Positions 27,626 through 36,809 of a stretch of 64,000 bases of DNA are shown here, one piece after another (within the stretch, counting starts at the first letter, position 1; every line of letters begins with the position of its first letter). This DNA is from Bradyrhizobium ivorense (GTDB taxonomy: Bacteria > Pseudomonadota > Alphaproteobacteria > Rhizobiales > Xanthobacteraceae), in assembly GCF_900696085.1 (NCBI RefSeq), contig NZ_CAADFC020000004.1, forward strand, positions 434,001 through 498,000, given 5' to 3'. The notes under the pieces were generated by a model that had not been told where the DNA came from, made no database searches, and worked only from the letters and a program-made list of their open reading frames with translations. The translations under genes were made by a program, and so were the position numbers.

Positions 27626-28873
27626 ATGAGTTCCCTCCCCTCAACGATCGACGTCGCCATCATCGGCGCAGGTGCAGCGGGCCTCGGCGCGGCCAATGCG
27701 CTGAAGGATTCCGGCCTCTCCAGCATCGTGCTGGAGGCCCGCGACCGGCTCGGCGGCCGCGCCCACACCGTCATGGCGGCGCCTGACGTCGTGTTCGACG
27801 TCGGCTGCGGCTGGCTGCACTCGGCGGATATGAACAGTTTCGTCCCGATCGCCGAGCGGCTCAATTTCGAGATCAACAAGGACCTGCCGCCGTGGCGCGA
27901 GCGCGCCTATGGCAAGGCGTTCCCGCAGGCCGATCGCGACGAATTCGTGTTCGCGCTTGACCAGTTCTACGACCGAATCGAGGCGGCCGCGGTGCGCGGC
28001 GACGATGCTCCCGCAAACCTCTTTCTCGAGCCCGGCAATCGCTGGAACCCGATGATCGACGCGATCTCGACCTATGTGAACGGCTGCGAGCTCGACCAGG
28101 TCTCGATCCTCGACGTCGACGCGTACGAAGACACCAACGTCAATTGGCGGGTGCGGCGCGGCTACGGCGCGCTGATCGCGGCCTATGGCGCAGAACTGCC
28201 GGTCGCGCTGAACTGCGAGGCCCGCCTGATCGATCATTCCGGCAAGCGCATCCGCATCGAGACCTCGCGCGGCACGCTCGAAGCGGACAAGGTGATCGTC
28301 ACCGTGCCGACCAATCTGATCGCCGATGAGGCGATCCGCTTCTCGCCTGCGCTGCCGGACAAGCTCGACGCCGCGCGCGGCCTGCCGCTCGGCCTCGCCG
28401 ACAAGGTGACGCTGGCGCTCGCCGAGCCGGAGACGATGCCGAAGGAGGGCAATCTGCGCGGCGCCACCATGCGCACCGAGATGGGCACCTATCATATCCG
28501 CCCGTTCGGCCAGCCCTGCATCGAGGGCTTTTTCGGCGGCCGTTTCGCGCAAGCGCTCGAAGACGCCGGCGACGGCGCGATTGCCGCCCACAGCATCGAC
28601 GAGATCGCCGGCTTCCTCGGCAACGATTTCCGCCGCAAGCTCACCCCGCTCAGGGAATCGCACTGGGCGCACGACCCGTTCGCCCGCGGCTCCTATTCCC
28701 ACGCCCTGCCCGGCCACGCCGACAAGCGCGCCGTGCTGGCCGCGCCGGTCGACGGCCGGCTGTTCTTTGCCGGCGAGGCAACCTCGCCGCACTTTTTCTC
28801 GACGGCGCATGGGGCGAGGGACTCAGGCGAGCGCGCGGCGAAGGAAGTGCTGGTGGAATTGGCGCGCAAGTAA
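27626..28873 (+). CDS. FAD-dependent amine oxidase family protein
   Basis: 415 residues. FAD dinucleotide loop IIGAGAAGLGAANALKDSGL then VLEARDRLGGRAHTV, both standard for flavin monoamine oxidases. The C-terminal FAD loop is GRLFFAGEATSPHFFSTAHG with the usual family ATGx. A middle block NWRVRRGYGALIAAYGAELP contacts FAD. It is likely cytoplasmic and oxidises an amine, polyamine or other electron-rich carbon; substrate unknown. ATG at 27626 follows CCAAGG. It overlaps nothing and is followed by a palindrome. Confidence 0.9.
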   Translation: MSSLPSTIDVAIIGAGAAGLGAANALKDSGLSSIVLEARDRLGGRAHTVMAAPDVVFDVGCGWLHSADMNSFVPIAERLNFEINKDLPPWRERAYGKAFPQADRDEFVFALDQFYDRIEAAAVRGDDAPANLFLEPGNRWNPMIDAISTYVNGCELDQVSILDVDAYEDTNVNWRVRRGYGALIAAYGAELPVALNCEARLIDHSGKRIRIETSRGTLEADKVIVTVPTNLIADEAIRFSPALPDKLDAARGLPLGLADKVTLALAEPETMPKEGNLRGATMRTEMGTYHIRPFGQPCIEGFFGGRFAQALEDAGDGAIAAHSIDEIAGFLGNDFRRKLTPLRESHWAHDPFARGSYSHALPGHADKRAVLAAPVDGRLFFAGEATSPHFFSTAHGARDSGERAAKEVLVELARK

Positions 28874-28879
28874 CCACAT

Positions 28880-28959
28880 CGTCATTGCGAGCAAAGCGAA
28901 GCAATCCATAGCGCCGGGTATGCGGATCGATGGATTGCTTCGCTTCGCTCGCAATGACG
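28880..28959. repeat. Dispersed palindrome, CGTCATTGCGAGC type
   Basis: CGTCATTGCGAGCAAAGCGA starts the left arm, which continues AGCAATCCAT and pairs with the arm ending at 28959. Same family as 11442-11522. Located between convergent genes. Confidence 0.85.
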
Positions 28960-28967
28960 GACGAACA

Positions 28968-29375
28968 TCACTCCAGCACCCGCGCCCGCATGTCCGCGTC
29001 GGGCACGAAGCACGTCTCGTACTTCCCGAAGATCTTGTAGCGGTTGCGGGCGATGAGGCTGTAGACGGCGTCACGCAGCGGCTTTGGCACTGCGAACAGG
29101 GTGCGGATCCAGCTCCAGCCGGGAAGATGGCTCAGCACGGTCAGGGCGGCGTCCGATTTGAGCCATGCGACGCCGCCATGGACCACGGCGTTGGTGTCGG
29201 GATCGTCGGGATCGATGCCGAATGTTTTCGCCAGCCGCGTGCCGTAGTCCGACTGGATCGGCGTGAAGCGAAAACGGCGGGCGGTGTCGCGTGCCAGGAC
29301 GAAGCCGACCCACCGCGAGCAGAAGATGCAGACGCCGTCGTAGAGGATCACGTCATCGTCGGGCCAATGCGGCAT
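28968..29375 (-). CDS. DCC family (DUF393) thiol-disulfide oxidoreductase-like protein
   Basis: 135 residues. The DCC signature is DDDVILYDGVCIFCSRWVGF, with the conserved Asp and CxxC, and the rest (RFTPIQSDYGTRLAKTFG, AWLKSDAALTVLSHLPGW) matches DUF393. The family is thought to have redox activity through the CxxC, though few members are studied. It is the last gene of a minus-strand run with the epimerase-DoxX fusion and DUF2269 genes, 41 bp downstream of the fusion gene stop. Confidence 0.85.
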   Translation of the reverse strand: MPHWPDDDVILYDGVCIFCSRWVGFVLARDTARRFRFTPIQSDYGTRLAKTFGIDPDDPDTNAVVHGGVAWLKSDAALTVLSHLPGWSWIRTLFAVPKPLRDAVYSLIARNRYKIFGKYETCFVPDADMRARVLE

Positions 29376-29416
29376 CTCGATTTCCTCGGCGGTCTCGCTT
29401 CCACCACTTCAAATCG

Positions 29417-30742
29417 CTATCGATTGTCCAAAATCAACAGCGCGACCAGCATCAGCACGATCGCGGGGCCGGTCTTCACCAGCGCGCCGAGCGGCTCGAT
29501 CCAGAGGTCCGGCGTCAGGATCGCCGAGCCCGCCATGTAGCCGAGCGAGGCGATGATGCCGGCGACGAGGCCGAACGCCGCGGTGCGGCGGAAGGCGATC
29601 AGGACGCCGATACTGATGTCCATCAGGCTGGTCACGACCGTGACGGGTCCGACCAGCGCCGGCGGAAAATCATGCGCGCGCAAGATGCCGGCGGCGGCGT
29701 CATAGGAGATGACCAGCGCGATGAAGCCGGAGACGACCCAGAACAGCACAAGGCTGATGAAGATCAGCGCCTTGATCAGGAACAGCCGCGCGAACCATTT
29801 GTCCTGAATGGCCGCGGGACGGCTGCCGATGACCTGCGCGCTCGTCTTCGGCACGATGCCGGTTGCCGCCATCCAGGCGGCGGGATCGCCGCTGACGCCG
29901 CGGCGCAGCTCCGCGATCGCGGTGGAGCGCAGCGGCGGCATCCAGCCGAGATAGGTCGAAAGATCGCCGAGGCGGGCGCCAAGATCGATCAGGAAAGACG
30001 GCGATGCGATGCGAAAATGCTTCGATGTGCCGAACGACCAGCGGAACTGGGCGATGACGCCGCCGAGCGAAATCGGCTGCGGCTGCATCAGGTCCCAGCT
30101 CACCGCGCGCACGCTTGCATCTGCAATGTCGCGCGTCGCGAGCCAGGCAATCGTTGCAGAGATATCCTCGACGGCGACCGGCTGGAACGGCGTCGCCGCC
30201 TCACCGGCCGGCAGCTCGACCGGAAGCGCGGCCAGCGCGCGCAGCATGGCGCTGCCGCCATAGGCCGAGGGCGCGACGACAAAGCCCGGGCGCAGGATCG
30301 CATGGGCGATGGCGGAGGCCGCGATCAGCCGTTCGGCCTCGCGCTTGGTGCTGCTGAAGGCGGTCCGATCCTCGCCGGCCACCCCCGGGATCGAGATGTG
30401 GACGAGGCGGACGGCGCGCCCGCTGTCGCGGATCGCCTCGATCAGCCGCGACACGAAATCGCGATGCACCGCGCTGGTGTCGCTGCCGGGGCCGTCCTGC
30501 AGCACGCCGAGGCAGTTCACGACGACGCCGGCTTCATGCGTGCGGAGCAGTTGCGCCAGCGCCGCGGCATCCAGCGCCATCACGGGCAATGCGAGGTCGA
30601 GCGCGCTCACCTTCTGCGCCGGCGAAAATTGCCGCGCGATCCCGATCACCTGAAAGCCGCGTGCCCGCAGGTCGTCGGTGACATAGCGGCCGATCAGGCC
30701 GGAGGCGCCGAGCACGATGATGTTGCGTGTTTGGTCGGTCAT
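29417..30742 (-). CDS. NAD(P)-binding epimerase-like domain fused to DoxX-like membrane domain
   Basis: 441 residues from MTDQTRNIIVLGASGLIGRY. The N-terminal 290 or so form an NAD(P)-binding SDR/NmrA-like domain (VLGASGLIGRYV, VVNCLGVLQDGPG, SSTKREAERLIAASAIAHAI, LRPGFVVAP). The C-terminal 130 have four hydrophobic segments of DoxX-like type (LFLIKALIFISLVLFWVVSG, VVTSLMDISIGVLIAF, LVAGIIASLGYMAGSAI, TGPAIVLMLVALLIL). Such fusions occur in proteobacteria; function unknown, perhaps membrane lipid or quinone redox. A longer start to 30799 would run into a palindromic repeat, so I use ATG 30742. Confidence 0.85.
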   Translation of the reverse strand: MTDQTRNIIVLGASGLIGRYVTDDLRARGFQVIGIARQFSPAQKVSALDLALPVMALDAAALAQLLRTHEAGVVVNCLGVLQDGPGSDTSAVHRDFVSRLIEAIRDSGRAVRLVHISIPGVAGEDRTAFSSTKREAERLIAASAIAHAILRPGFVVAPSAYGGSAMLRALAALPVELPAGEAATPFQPVAVEDISATIAWLATRDIADASVRAVSWDLMQPQPISLGGVIAQFRWSFGTSKHFRIASPSFLIDLGARLGDLSTYLGWMPPLRSTAIAELRRGVSGDPAAWMAATGIVPKTSAQVIGSRPAAIQDKWFARLFLIKALIFISLVLFWVVSGFIALVISYDAAAGILRAHDFPPALVGPVTVVTSLMDISIGVLIAFRRTAAFGLVAGIIASLGYMAGSAILTPDLWIEPLGALVKTGPAIVLMLVALLILDNR

Positions 30743-30753
30743 CGGAGTCTCAT

Positions 30754-30803
30754 GAGCATGATCCTGTTCGGAAAACCGCTGCACACTTTTCCGGATCATG
30801 CTC
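30754..30803. repeat. Palindrome, GAGCATGATCC type, abutting two genes
   Basis: GAGCATGATCC (30754-30764) and GGATCATGCTC (30793-30803) are perfect 11-bp arms with inner TTCGGAAAA / TTTTCCG. The last base of the right arm is the final base of the DUF2269 stop codon, so the element has nestled into the 60-bp gap of the operon. Confidence 0.85.
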
Positions 30804-31270
30804 TAAAAGGGTTTCGCGATCATCAGCCACAGGATGATCATCACCGCGCCGAAGCCGGGAATACCGAACAGGAACCAGCGCCGGAACAGCGCGAAGTAAC
30901 GCGGCGGCAAAGCATTGCCCTTGCCGGCCGCCGCCTGCGCGAGATCGCGCATCTCGATCTGCATAAACACGACGGGGACCCAGAACGCGCCGGCGACGGC
31001 GTAGAGCGCGAGCGAGGCCAGCAGCCAGCGCTCGGTGATGCCGATCGACGACAGCATCATCAACAGCCCGCCGCTGACCGGCTGCAGCAACACCGCCGTC
31101 AGCGTGAAGATCATGTCCGCGATCACGACGGTCGCCGCGGTGCGCGCGATGAAGGCGGCATCCTGCGAGCGATGCGCCATCAGCATGAAGAAGGCGATCC
31201 CGGTCCCGGTGCCGAGGATCACGATGGCGCCGAGCACATGGAGGTATTTGAGCAGGAAGTACAGCGTCAT
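30803..31270 (-). CDS. DUF2269 family membrane protein
   Basis: 155 residues with four to five membrane helices: YFLLKYLHVLGAIVILGTG at the start, TVVIADMIFTLTAVLLQPVSGG, LLASLALYAVAGAFWVPVVF and FGIPGFGAVMIILWLMIA. KYLHVLGA with a His is characteristic of DUF2269, whose role is unknown. First gene of the minus-strand run with the fusion and DCC genes; the palindrome at 30754-30803 lies between it and the next gene. Confidence 0.8.
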   Translation of the reverse strand: MTLYFLLKYLHVLGAIVILGTGTGIAFFMLMAHRSQDAAFIARTAATVVIADMIFTLTAVLLQPVSGGLLMMLSSIGITERWLLASLALYAVAGAFWVPVVFMQIEMRDLAQAAAGKGNALPPRYFALFRRWFLFGIPGFGAVMIILWLMIAKPF

Positions 31271-31622
31271 CGCATTCCGCCTGCGGTCAGAGGCGCCGGT
31301 TTCACGTCACCTCAGTTTCTGCCAGAGGCCGGACGCCGGCAAATCGATCGCAGCACGGCCTGCTCCCCGCGCAATGGATTGAATTCCTGTGCCGGATTTG
31401 TCCGCGACGAATCAGGCCGGCGATGTCCCGAGCTCTGCACTGTCACAAATCGCCACCGCGCATTGTCGAACGACGAAATCCATCCCGATAAGTGGGTTTG
31501 CGACGGCAAGCTGTCCTCTTTCGGTACAAGTTTTCACATCACTGATGCAAAAAATCCACAGGTTAACCGATAATTAACGATGGACCTTGAAGGCGGCGCT
31601 GCGACTTGCTTTGATTGTGTCC
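31271..31622. other. Intergenic region, no gene seen
   Basis: The part at 31500-31600 is AT-richer than its surroundings and likely carries the promoter of the acetyltransferase gene. No repeat, RNA or conserved reading frame was found; a 65-codon frame on the minus strand lacks family features. Confidence 0.4.
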
Positions 31623-32132
31623 ATGAGCACAACGCTGATCGAGGTCCGGCCGGCCAAAGCTGCAGACGCGGCGGCAGTGGCGTCGACCCATGACGAAGCC
31701 TGGCGCTCGGCGTATCAGGGCATCATCCCCGGCGCCGAACTCGAGAAGCTGATCAACCGCCGTGGCCCGCAGTGGTGGGACAGCGCGATCCGCAAGGGCA
31801 GCCGCGTCAGCGTGCTGGTGTTCGGCGACAGGATCGCCGGCTACGCCAATTACGGTCGCAACCGCGCCCGCAGCCTGCACTTCGAAGGCGAGATCTACGA
31901 GCTCTATCTGCGGCCGGAATTTCAGGGCCTCGGCTTTGGCCGCCGCCTGTTCGCCGCGGCGCGCCGCGACCTGCTGCAGAGCGGCCTCAAGAGCATGGTG
32001 ATCTGGGCGCTCTCCGACAACGAGCCGGCCACCGAGTTCTACCGCGCGCTGGGCGGCCGCATGGTGGCGCGCTCGTCGGAGCGGTTCGGGCCGAAGTCGC
32101 TCGACAAGGTCGCTTTCGCCTGGTCCGCCTGA
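31623..32132 (+). CDS. GNAT family N-acetyltransferase
   Basis: 169 residues from MSTTLIEVRPAKAADAAAVA. GNAT motif A is LYLRPEFQGLGFGRRLFAAA (Q/RxxGxG/A), and the C-terminal block SDNEPATEFYRALGGRMVAR is typical motif B. It transfers an acetyl group from acetyl-CoA to an amine; substrate unknown, though the small size resembles RimI/MshD-like proteins. An in-frame TTG 12 codons upstream is possible but has no Shine-Dalgarno. Confidence 0.85.
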   Translation: MSTTLIEVRPAKAADAAAVASTHDEAWRSAYQGIIPGAELEKLINRRGPQWWDSAIRKGSRVSVLVFGDRIAGYANYGRNRARSLHFEGEIYELYLRPEFQGLGFGRRLFAAARRDLLQSGLKSMVIWALSDNEPATEFYRALGGRMVARSSERFGPKSLDKVAFAWSA

Positions 32133-32288
32133 AAATCCTGCTTCTCTCGCAGCCGCAGCAAGGCTAAACCAGCCGGCGTGCTGCGCGCAGGCCAGCCCGG
32201 CCATCGGCCGGGCTTAAAGCCGGTTCGCGTCGAGCGCCAACAAAAATCACCTCCATTCTCAACTTCCAAAGGCCACGCGGAGCAATCC

Positions 32289-32822
32289 ATGCGTATCGAC
32301 GCCATATCGACCGGAAAGAATCCGCCCCACGACGTCAACGTCATCATCGAAGTGCCGGTCGGAGGCGAGCCGATCAAATACGAGATGGACAAGGAGGCCG
32401 GCACGCTGGTGGTCGACCGCTTCCTCTACACGCCGATGCGCTATCCCGGTAATTACGGCTTCATTCCGCACACGCTGTCCGGCGACGGCGACCCCTGCGA
32501 CGTGCTGATCATCAACACCCGCGCGATCGTGCCGGGCGCGGTGATGAGCGTCCGCCCGGTCGGCGTGCTCTTGATGGAGGACGAGGCCGGCGGCGACGAG
32601 AAGATCATCGCGGTGCCGTCCTCGAAGCTGACCCAGCGCTACGACAAGGTGAAGAACTACAGCGACCTTCCGCAGATCACGCTGGACCAGATCCAGCACT
32701 TCTTCGAGCACTACAAGGATCTCGAAAAGGGCAAATGGGTGAAGGTGCTGCGCTGGGGCGACGCCGATGAAGCCTGCAGGCTGATCCTGGAAGGGATCGA
32801 GCGAGACAAGAAGGCGAAGTGA
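32289..32822 (+). CDS. ppa: Inorganic pyrophosphatase (family I)
   Basis: Hydrolyses pyrophosphate to phosphate, pulling nucleic acid and other biosynthesis forward. 177 residues from [20 protein letters not shown]. The signature is DGDPCDVL at 66-73, with the metal Asp residues at 66 and 71 (E. coli 65 and 70), and the substrate-binding [23 protein letters not shown] precedes the ATG at 32289. It is a single gene, with a palindromic repeat after it. Confidence 0.97.
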   Translation: MRIDAISTGKNPPHDVNVIIEVPVGGEPIKYEMDKEAGTLVVDRFLYTPMRYPGNYGFIPHTLSGDGDPCDVLIINTRAIVPGAVMSVRPVGVLLMEDEAGGDEKIIAVPSSKLTQRYDKVKNYSDLPQITLDQIQHFFEHYKDLEKGKWVKVLRWGDADEACRLILEGIERDKKAK

Positions 32823-32860
32823 CGTAGCCGTCGCCATTCCGGGCACACTGCCCGGGCTCC

Positions 32861-33042
32861 CTCGCCCCGCGCTCTTGTCCGCCGAAGCCCGCCTTCGGGC
32901 GAAGGCGGATGCGGGGAGAGGGTTGGGGTGAGGGGCTCTCTCGGCGAACTCCAACGCCGACCGGAACACGCGGAGGCTCCCCCTCACCCGACATTCAAGC
33001 TTCGCTTGAATGTCGACCTCTCCCCGCAAGCGGGGAGAGGTA
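32861..33042. repeat. Composite palindromic repeat, CTCTCCCCGC type
   Basis: Contains GCCGAAGCCCGCCTTCGGGC hairpin, GGGTTGGGGTGAGGGGCTCT, CCCCTCACCC and GACATTCAAG-CTTC-CTTGAATGTC, ending with CCTCTCCCCGC-AAGC-GGGGAGAGG. Shares modules with 54081-54251. Between convergent ppa and folD. Confidence 0.75.
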
Positions 33043-33049
33043 AGGAAAG

Positions 33050-33934
33050 TCACACCGCCGGCGCTGGCAGGCCGTGGATCGCGCAGGCGGCGCGCAGGGT
33101 GTTCACCAAAAGGCAGGCCACCGTCATCTGGCCGACGCCGCCGGGCACCGGCGTGATGGCGCCGGCGACTTTGACCGCTTCCTGGAACGCGACGTCGCCG
33201 ACCAGCTTCGGCTTGCCGCCCTCGACCGGAATGCGGTTGATGCCGACGTCGATCACGGTCGCGCCCGGCTTCAGCCAGTCGCCGCGCACCATCTCCGGCT
33301 TGCCGACCGCGGCATAGACCAAGTCGGCCTGGGCGCAGAGCTTTGCCAGGTCGCGCGAGCGCGAATGCGCGATCGTCACCGTGGCGTTCTCGTTCAAGAG
33401 CAGCTGCACCAGCGGACGGCCGACCAGGTTGGAACGGCCGATCACGATCGCGTTCATGCCCTCGAGCGAGGGGTGCACGCTCTTGGTCAGGATGATGCAG
33501 CCGAGTGGCGTGCAGGGCGACAGCGCGGCAAGGCCGCCGGCGAGCCGTCCGGCATTATGCGGATGCAGGCCGTCGACATCCTTGGCCGGGTCGATCGCGT
33601 GGATGATGGTCTCGGTGTGCAGCGATTTCGGCAGCGGCAGCTGCACCAGGATGCCGTGCACCAGCGGATCGCGATTGAGCCGCGCGATCAGCGCCAGCAG
33701 ATCGGCCTGCGACACGTCGGCGGGTAATTTGTGCTCGAACGAGGCCATGCCGGCGGCCTGGGTCTGGGTATGCTTGCTGCGGACATAGACCTCGCTGGCC
33801 GGATCGTTGCCGACCAGTACGACGGCGAGCCCCGGCGTCAGCGCATGGTCCTGCTTGACCCTGATAACCTCAGCGGCGACGCGGGCGCGAAGCTCGGCGG
33901 CGATGGCCTTTCCGTCGATGATGCGGGCAGTCAT
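33050..33934 (-). CDS. folD: Methylenetetrahydrofolate dehydrogenase/cyclohydrolase
   Basis: Interconverts 5,10-methylene-THF and 10-formyl-THF in one-carbon metabolism. 294 residues from [20 protein letters not shown]. Catalytic region [16 protein letters not shown] contains the Lys (YVxxK) motif; [29 protein letters not shown] and the NADP-binding [20 protein letters not shown] follow. The start lies one base from the DUF167 stop, so the two are translationally coupled. Confidence 0.97.
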   Translation of the reverse strand: MTARIIDGKAIAAELRARVAAEVIRVKQDHALTPGLAVVLVGNDPASEVYVRSKHTQTQAAGMASFEHKLPADVSQADLLALIARLNRDPLVHGILVQLPLPKSLHTETIIHAIDPAKDVDGLHPHNAGRLAGGLAALSPCTPLGCIILTKSVHPSLEGMNAIVIGRSNLVGRPLVQLLLNENATVTIAHSRSRDLAKLCAQADLVYAAVGKPEMVRGDWLKPGATVIDVGINRIPVEGGKPKLVGDVAFQEAVKVAGAITPVPGGVGQMTVACLLVNTLRAACAIHGLPAPAV

Positions 33935-33935
33935 G

Positions 33936-34265
33936 TCAGTCCTTTGTCTCCTGCTTGGCCGCTGTCAGCTTCCGCAATGTCTCGCCAAGCCCTTTCGGAT
34001 CGCCGTCGACAGCCACCTGCTTCAGCCGCGAGGTGGCGCCGGACAACAGCTTCACCCTGGCCTTGGGCACGCCGAGCGCCTTGGCCAGCAGCTCGGTCAC
34101 CGCACGGTTGGCCTCGCCGCCCTCGGCAATGGCGCGGACCCGCACCTTCACCACCGTGCGGCCGTTGGCCAGCGTCTCGATCCCGTCGACGCCGTCACGG
34201 CCGCCGCGCGGCGTCACGCGCAAGGCGATGCTGATGCCCTCGGTGGAGTAGCGCCAGGGATCCAT
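33936..34265 (-). CDS. DUF167 (YggU) family protein
   Basis: 109 residues from [20 protein letters not shown]. The YggU core is [20 protein letters not shown] and [20 protein letters not shown] with the late [15 protein letters not shown], matching the YggU/DUF167 fold. Function unknown; the gene neighbours YggT in many bacteria, as here (34301-34591). A start six codons upstream (34283) is possible. It directly precedes folD. Confidence 0.9.
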   Translation of the reverse strand: MDPWRYSTEGISIALRVTPRGGRDGVDGIETLANGRTVVKVRVRAIAEGGEANRAVTELLAKALGVPKARVKLLSGATSRLKQVAVDGDPKGLGETLRKLTAAKQETKD

Positions 34266-34300
34266 CGGCAAGAGTCCATCCAAGGTTCCATCGCGAAGGA

Positions 34301-34591
34301 TCAGATCACGTTGGGATAGATGTAATAGGCGATCACCCGCTGGATGAACATGATGATCAGGATCACGATGATCGGCGAAATATCGAGCCCGCCCAGGTTC
34401 GGCATCACGCTGCGGATCGGCCGCAGCACCGGTTCGGTGATGCGGTACAGGAACTCGGCCACCGCGGACACGAACTGGTTGCGCGTGTTGACGACGTTGA
34501 AGGCGATCAGCCAGGACAGGATGGCGGCGGCGATCAGCAGCCAGACATAGAGGTCAAGGATGATGATGACGATGTCGAGGACGGCGCGCAT
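34301..34591 (-). CDS. YggT family membrane protein
   Basis: 96 residues, two long hydrophobic segments (LDIVIIILDLYVWLLIAAAI and SPIIVILIIMFIQRVIAYYI) around the YggT motif FLYRITEPVLRPIRSVMP. YggT proteins are implicated in osmotic shock and division or envelope functions, not well defined. It is 17 to 35 bp upstream of the DUF167 gene on the same strand, the conserved YggT-YggU pair, and heads the yggT-yggU-folD run. Confidence 0.92.
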   Translation of the reverse strand: MRAVLDIVIIILDLYVWLLIAAAILSWLIAFNVVNTRNQFVSAVAEFLYRITEPVLRPIRSVMPNLGGLDISPIIVILIIMFIQRVIAYYIYPNVI

Positions 34592-34772
34592 GTGGTGGGA
34601 GCTCGCAGGTGGGACAACCTGCTAAATATCGGTTCACCCCCCTGCAAACAAGGGAAGTTCCCCGCCCTCCGGGGCAAAAACCGCAGTTTCAGCGTTCTTG
34701 ACTTGGCCTTGGGCGGCACTGTAAATGGCGCCCTGCTGTCGGCCGGGACACTCAGCATTACCCGGCCGCGAT

Positions 34773-34847
<75 letters not shown>

Positions 34848-34848
<1 letters not shown>

Positions 34849-34919
34849 GCCTTCGCTCGCTTCGCGAGCTTCGGCTAGGCAAGCCCGGGAAGTCTCTCGT
34901 AGCGAAGTGAGCGAAGGCT
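34848..34919. repeat. Inverted repeat abutting tRNA-Ala
   Basis: AGCCTTCGCTCGCTTCGC (34848-34865) pairs with the complement arm at 34902-34919 with one mismatch, around a 36-base loop. It starts at the last base of the tRNA and may form a 3' processing hairpin or transcription end. Confidence 0.75.
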
Positions 34920-34974
34920 GCCCCGCCATAGCCCGCAGGGCGACGGCGGGCTGGTGCAGCAAGCCCCTCCCCCC

Positions 34975-35784
34975 TCACGTCCCCGTAAACCGCGGCGGCC
35001 GCTTCTCGACAAAGCTCGCCACGCCTTCCCTGAAATCGTTGCCCTTCAGCGCGATCTGCATTTCGCGGTTGGCGTCGATGGTGGCCTCGGCCAGCGTCTG
35101 GAACGGCACGTCGTAGACCTGCCGCTTGATCACTGCGATGGCGCTCGGGGAGACGAAGTCGGCGAGGTCGCGGGCATAGGCGTAGGTTTCCTCGCGCAGC
35201 TTGTCCGGCGTCGAGAGCCGGTTGACGAGACCGATGCGCAGCGCCTCCGCGGCCGAGACGCGCCTCGCCGACATCAACAGATCGAGCGCATTGGCGTGAC
35301 CGACGATCCGCGGCAGCATCCAGCTGATGCCGTGCTCGGCGATCAGGCCACGCCGCGCGAAGGCGGTGGTGAACACCGCGGTGTCGGCGGCAAAGCGCAG
35401 ATCGCAATACAGCGCATGGACGAGACCGATGCCGGCAGTGGCGCCGTTGAGCATCGCGATGATTGGCTTTTTGATCGCAGGGTAATAGGCATAGCGCGTC
35501 TGCCAGTCGGCGCGGCGATTCATGTCGAACGGAATGCTCTCGCCGCGGCGGACCTCGTTCGGATCGATGCCCTGCAGCGCCTCCATGTCGGCGCCGGCGC
35601 AGAAGCCGCGGCCCGCGCCGGTCAGCACGATGACGCGAACATCGTCGTCATTGGCCGCCGCATCCATCGCCTGACGCACGTCGCGCTCCATGGTTGCGGT
35701 CCACGCATTCATGCGGTCGGGACGATTGAGCGTGATGGTCGCGATCCGGTCGCTGACCTCGTAGAGGATGTGCTGGTAGCTCAC
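34975..35784 (-). CDS. Enoyl-CoA hydratase/isomerase family protein
   Basis: 269 residues. The crotonase-type signature includes VLTGAGRGFCAGADMEAL (oxyanion loop) and IAMLNGATAGIGLVHALYCD, LRFAADTAVFTTAFARRGLI. The usual Glu pair of true enoyl-CoA hydratases (E144/E164 in rat) maps to GATAGIG and GLIAEHG by eye; the second Glu is Glu of IAEHGISW, the first is uncertain, so the exact reaction is not known. It could act in fatty acid or aromatic degradation. Single gene, on the strand facing tRNA-Ala. Confidence 0.88.
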   Translation of the reverse strand: MSYQHILYEVSDRIATITLNRPDRMNAWTATMERDVRQAMDAAANDDDVRVIVLTGAGRGFCAGADMEALQGIDPNEVRRGESIPFDMNRRADWQTRYAYYPAIKKPIIAMLNGATAGIGLVHALYCDLRFAADTAVFTTAFARRGLIAEHGISWMLPRIVGHANALDLLMSARRVSAAEALRIGLVNRLSTPDKLREETYAYARDLADFVSPSAIAVIKRQVYDVPFQTLAEATIDANREMQIALKGNDFREGVASFVEKRPPRFTGT

Positions 35785-35900
35785 GGCGATCTCCCTGTGC
35801 GTTGTTGTTCTTGAGACGCGCGATGGTGCGGCCGCGCGCGGCGACCGAGACTAGCACAATCATGGCGCTGAAAAGCTGCGCGGAAAATTCCGCGCGGCGG

Positions 35901-36689
35901 CTATTCCGCAGCCTGCAGCATCGCGCGCGGCGTGCGCACGATCCAGCCGGCGATGAAATGCGTCAGCCACGCCCGCTCCGCGGCATTGTAGACCGCACGC
36001 TCGGCAAAATGCCGATGACGCGGCTGCGCGCCGGGCTGCTCCATCCGCACGCAACCGCGCGCGGTCCAGCGATGCATCATCGCGTAGGTCACGTCGGGAT
36101 GAAACTGCAAGCCGAAGGCATTGCCGAACTGAAACGCCTGCACCGGGAAGTCATTGCCTTCCGCGAGGAGCTCGGCGCCATCGGGCAATTCAAATCCTTC
36201 GCCATGCCAGTGGTAGACCCGCGCCGGCCAGTCCGGGCACAGCGCGCGACCCGCATCGGTCGGGCGGATCGGATAATAGCCGACCTCGACACGGCCTTCC
36301 GCATGCGGCGCAACGGTTGCACCGAGTTGCCTTGCCAGCATCTGGGCGCCGAGGCAGACGCCGAGCATCGGCCGCTGCTCGCGCAAGGGAATTGCGATCC
36401 AGTCGATCTCGCGCCGCACATAATCATCGGAATCGTTGGCGCTCATCGGGCCGCCGAAGATCACCGCGCCGGAATGTTGCTCGAGTGTTTCGGGCAGGGC
36501 GTCGCCGAAGCGCGGCCGGCGGATGTCGAGGCGGTAGCCCAGCGCGCGCAGTGCATTGCCGATCCGGCCGGGCGTCGATGTCTCCTGGTGCAGCACGATC
36601 AGCACCGGGCGGGCCTGCTCCGGCGTGGCCGCGGCGGGCCTCCGTCTTGCGAAGGGCACGACACGGGCTTGGTCCGACCGGAACGACAT
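35901..36689 (-). CDS. Class I glutamine amidotransferase-like protein
   Basis: 262 residues. The catalytic Cys sits in MLGVCLGAQMLARQLG and the His in AFGLQFHPDV. The triad's third residue, usually Glu after His-Pro, is Asp here. The middle (AVIFGGPMSANDSDDYVRRE) matches GMP synthase-type amidotransferases. Such stand-alone domains hydrolyse gamma-glutamyl amides of unknown compounds. The first 28 residues (RSDQARVVPFARRRPAAATP) are disordered. No synthetase partner is adjacent. Confidence 0.85.
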   Translation of the reverse strand: MSFRSDQARVVPFARRRPAAATPEQARPVLIVLHQETSTPGRIGNALRALGYRLDIRRPRFGDALPETLEQHSGAVIFGGPMSANDSDDYVRREIDWIAIPLREQRPMLGVCLGAQMLARQLGATVAPHAEGRVEVGYYPIRPTDAGRALCPDWPARVYHWHGEGFELPDGAELLAEGNDFPVQAFQFGNAFGLQFHPDVTYAMMHRWTARGCVRMEQPGAQPRHRHFAERAVYNAAERAWLTHFIAGWIVRTPRAMLQAAE

Positions 36690-36809
36690 CGTCTCCTGCT
36701 TAAATTCTCGGCACGTAAGGCGGGATCATAACTAAGCAGTTCTTAAGATCGTGTGAGTTTGCGCACACAGCCCCGCGAAGCAAATCGCGGGCCAGAACAG
36801 CGTTACCGG

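Noticed and set aside
31312..31509. 65-codon frame on the minus strand
   Set aside because: No ribosome site, no family match, and it ends in a region without coding character.
29291..31573. 760-codon open frame on the plus strand
   Set aside because: It runs antisense through the DCC, fusion and DUF2269 genes, all of which have family motifs; its peptide has none.
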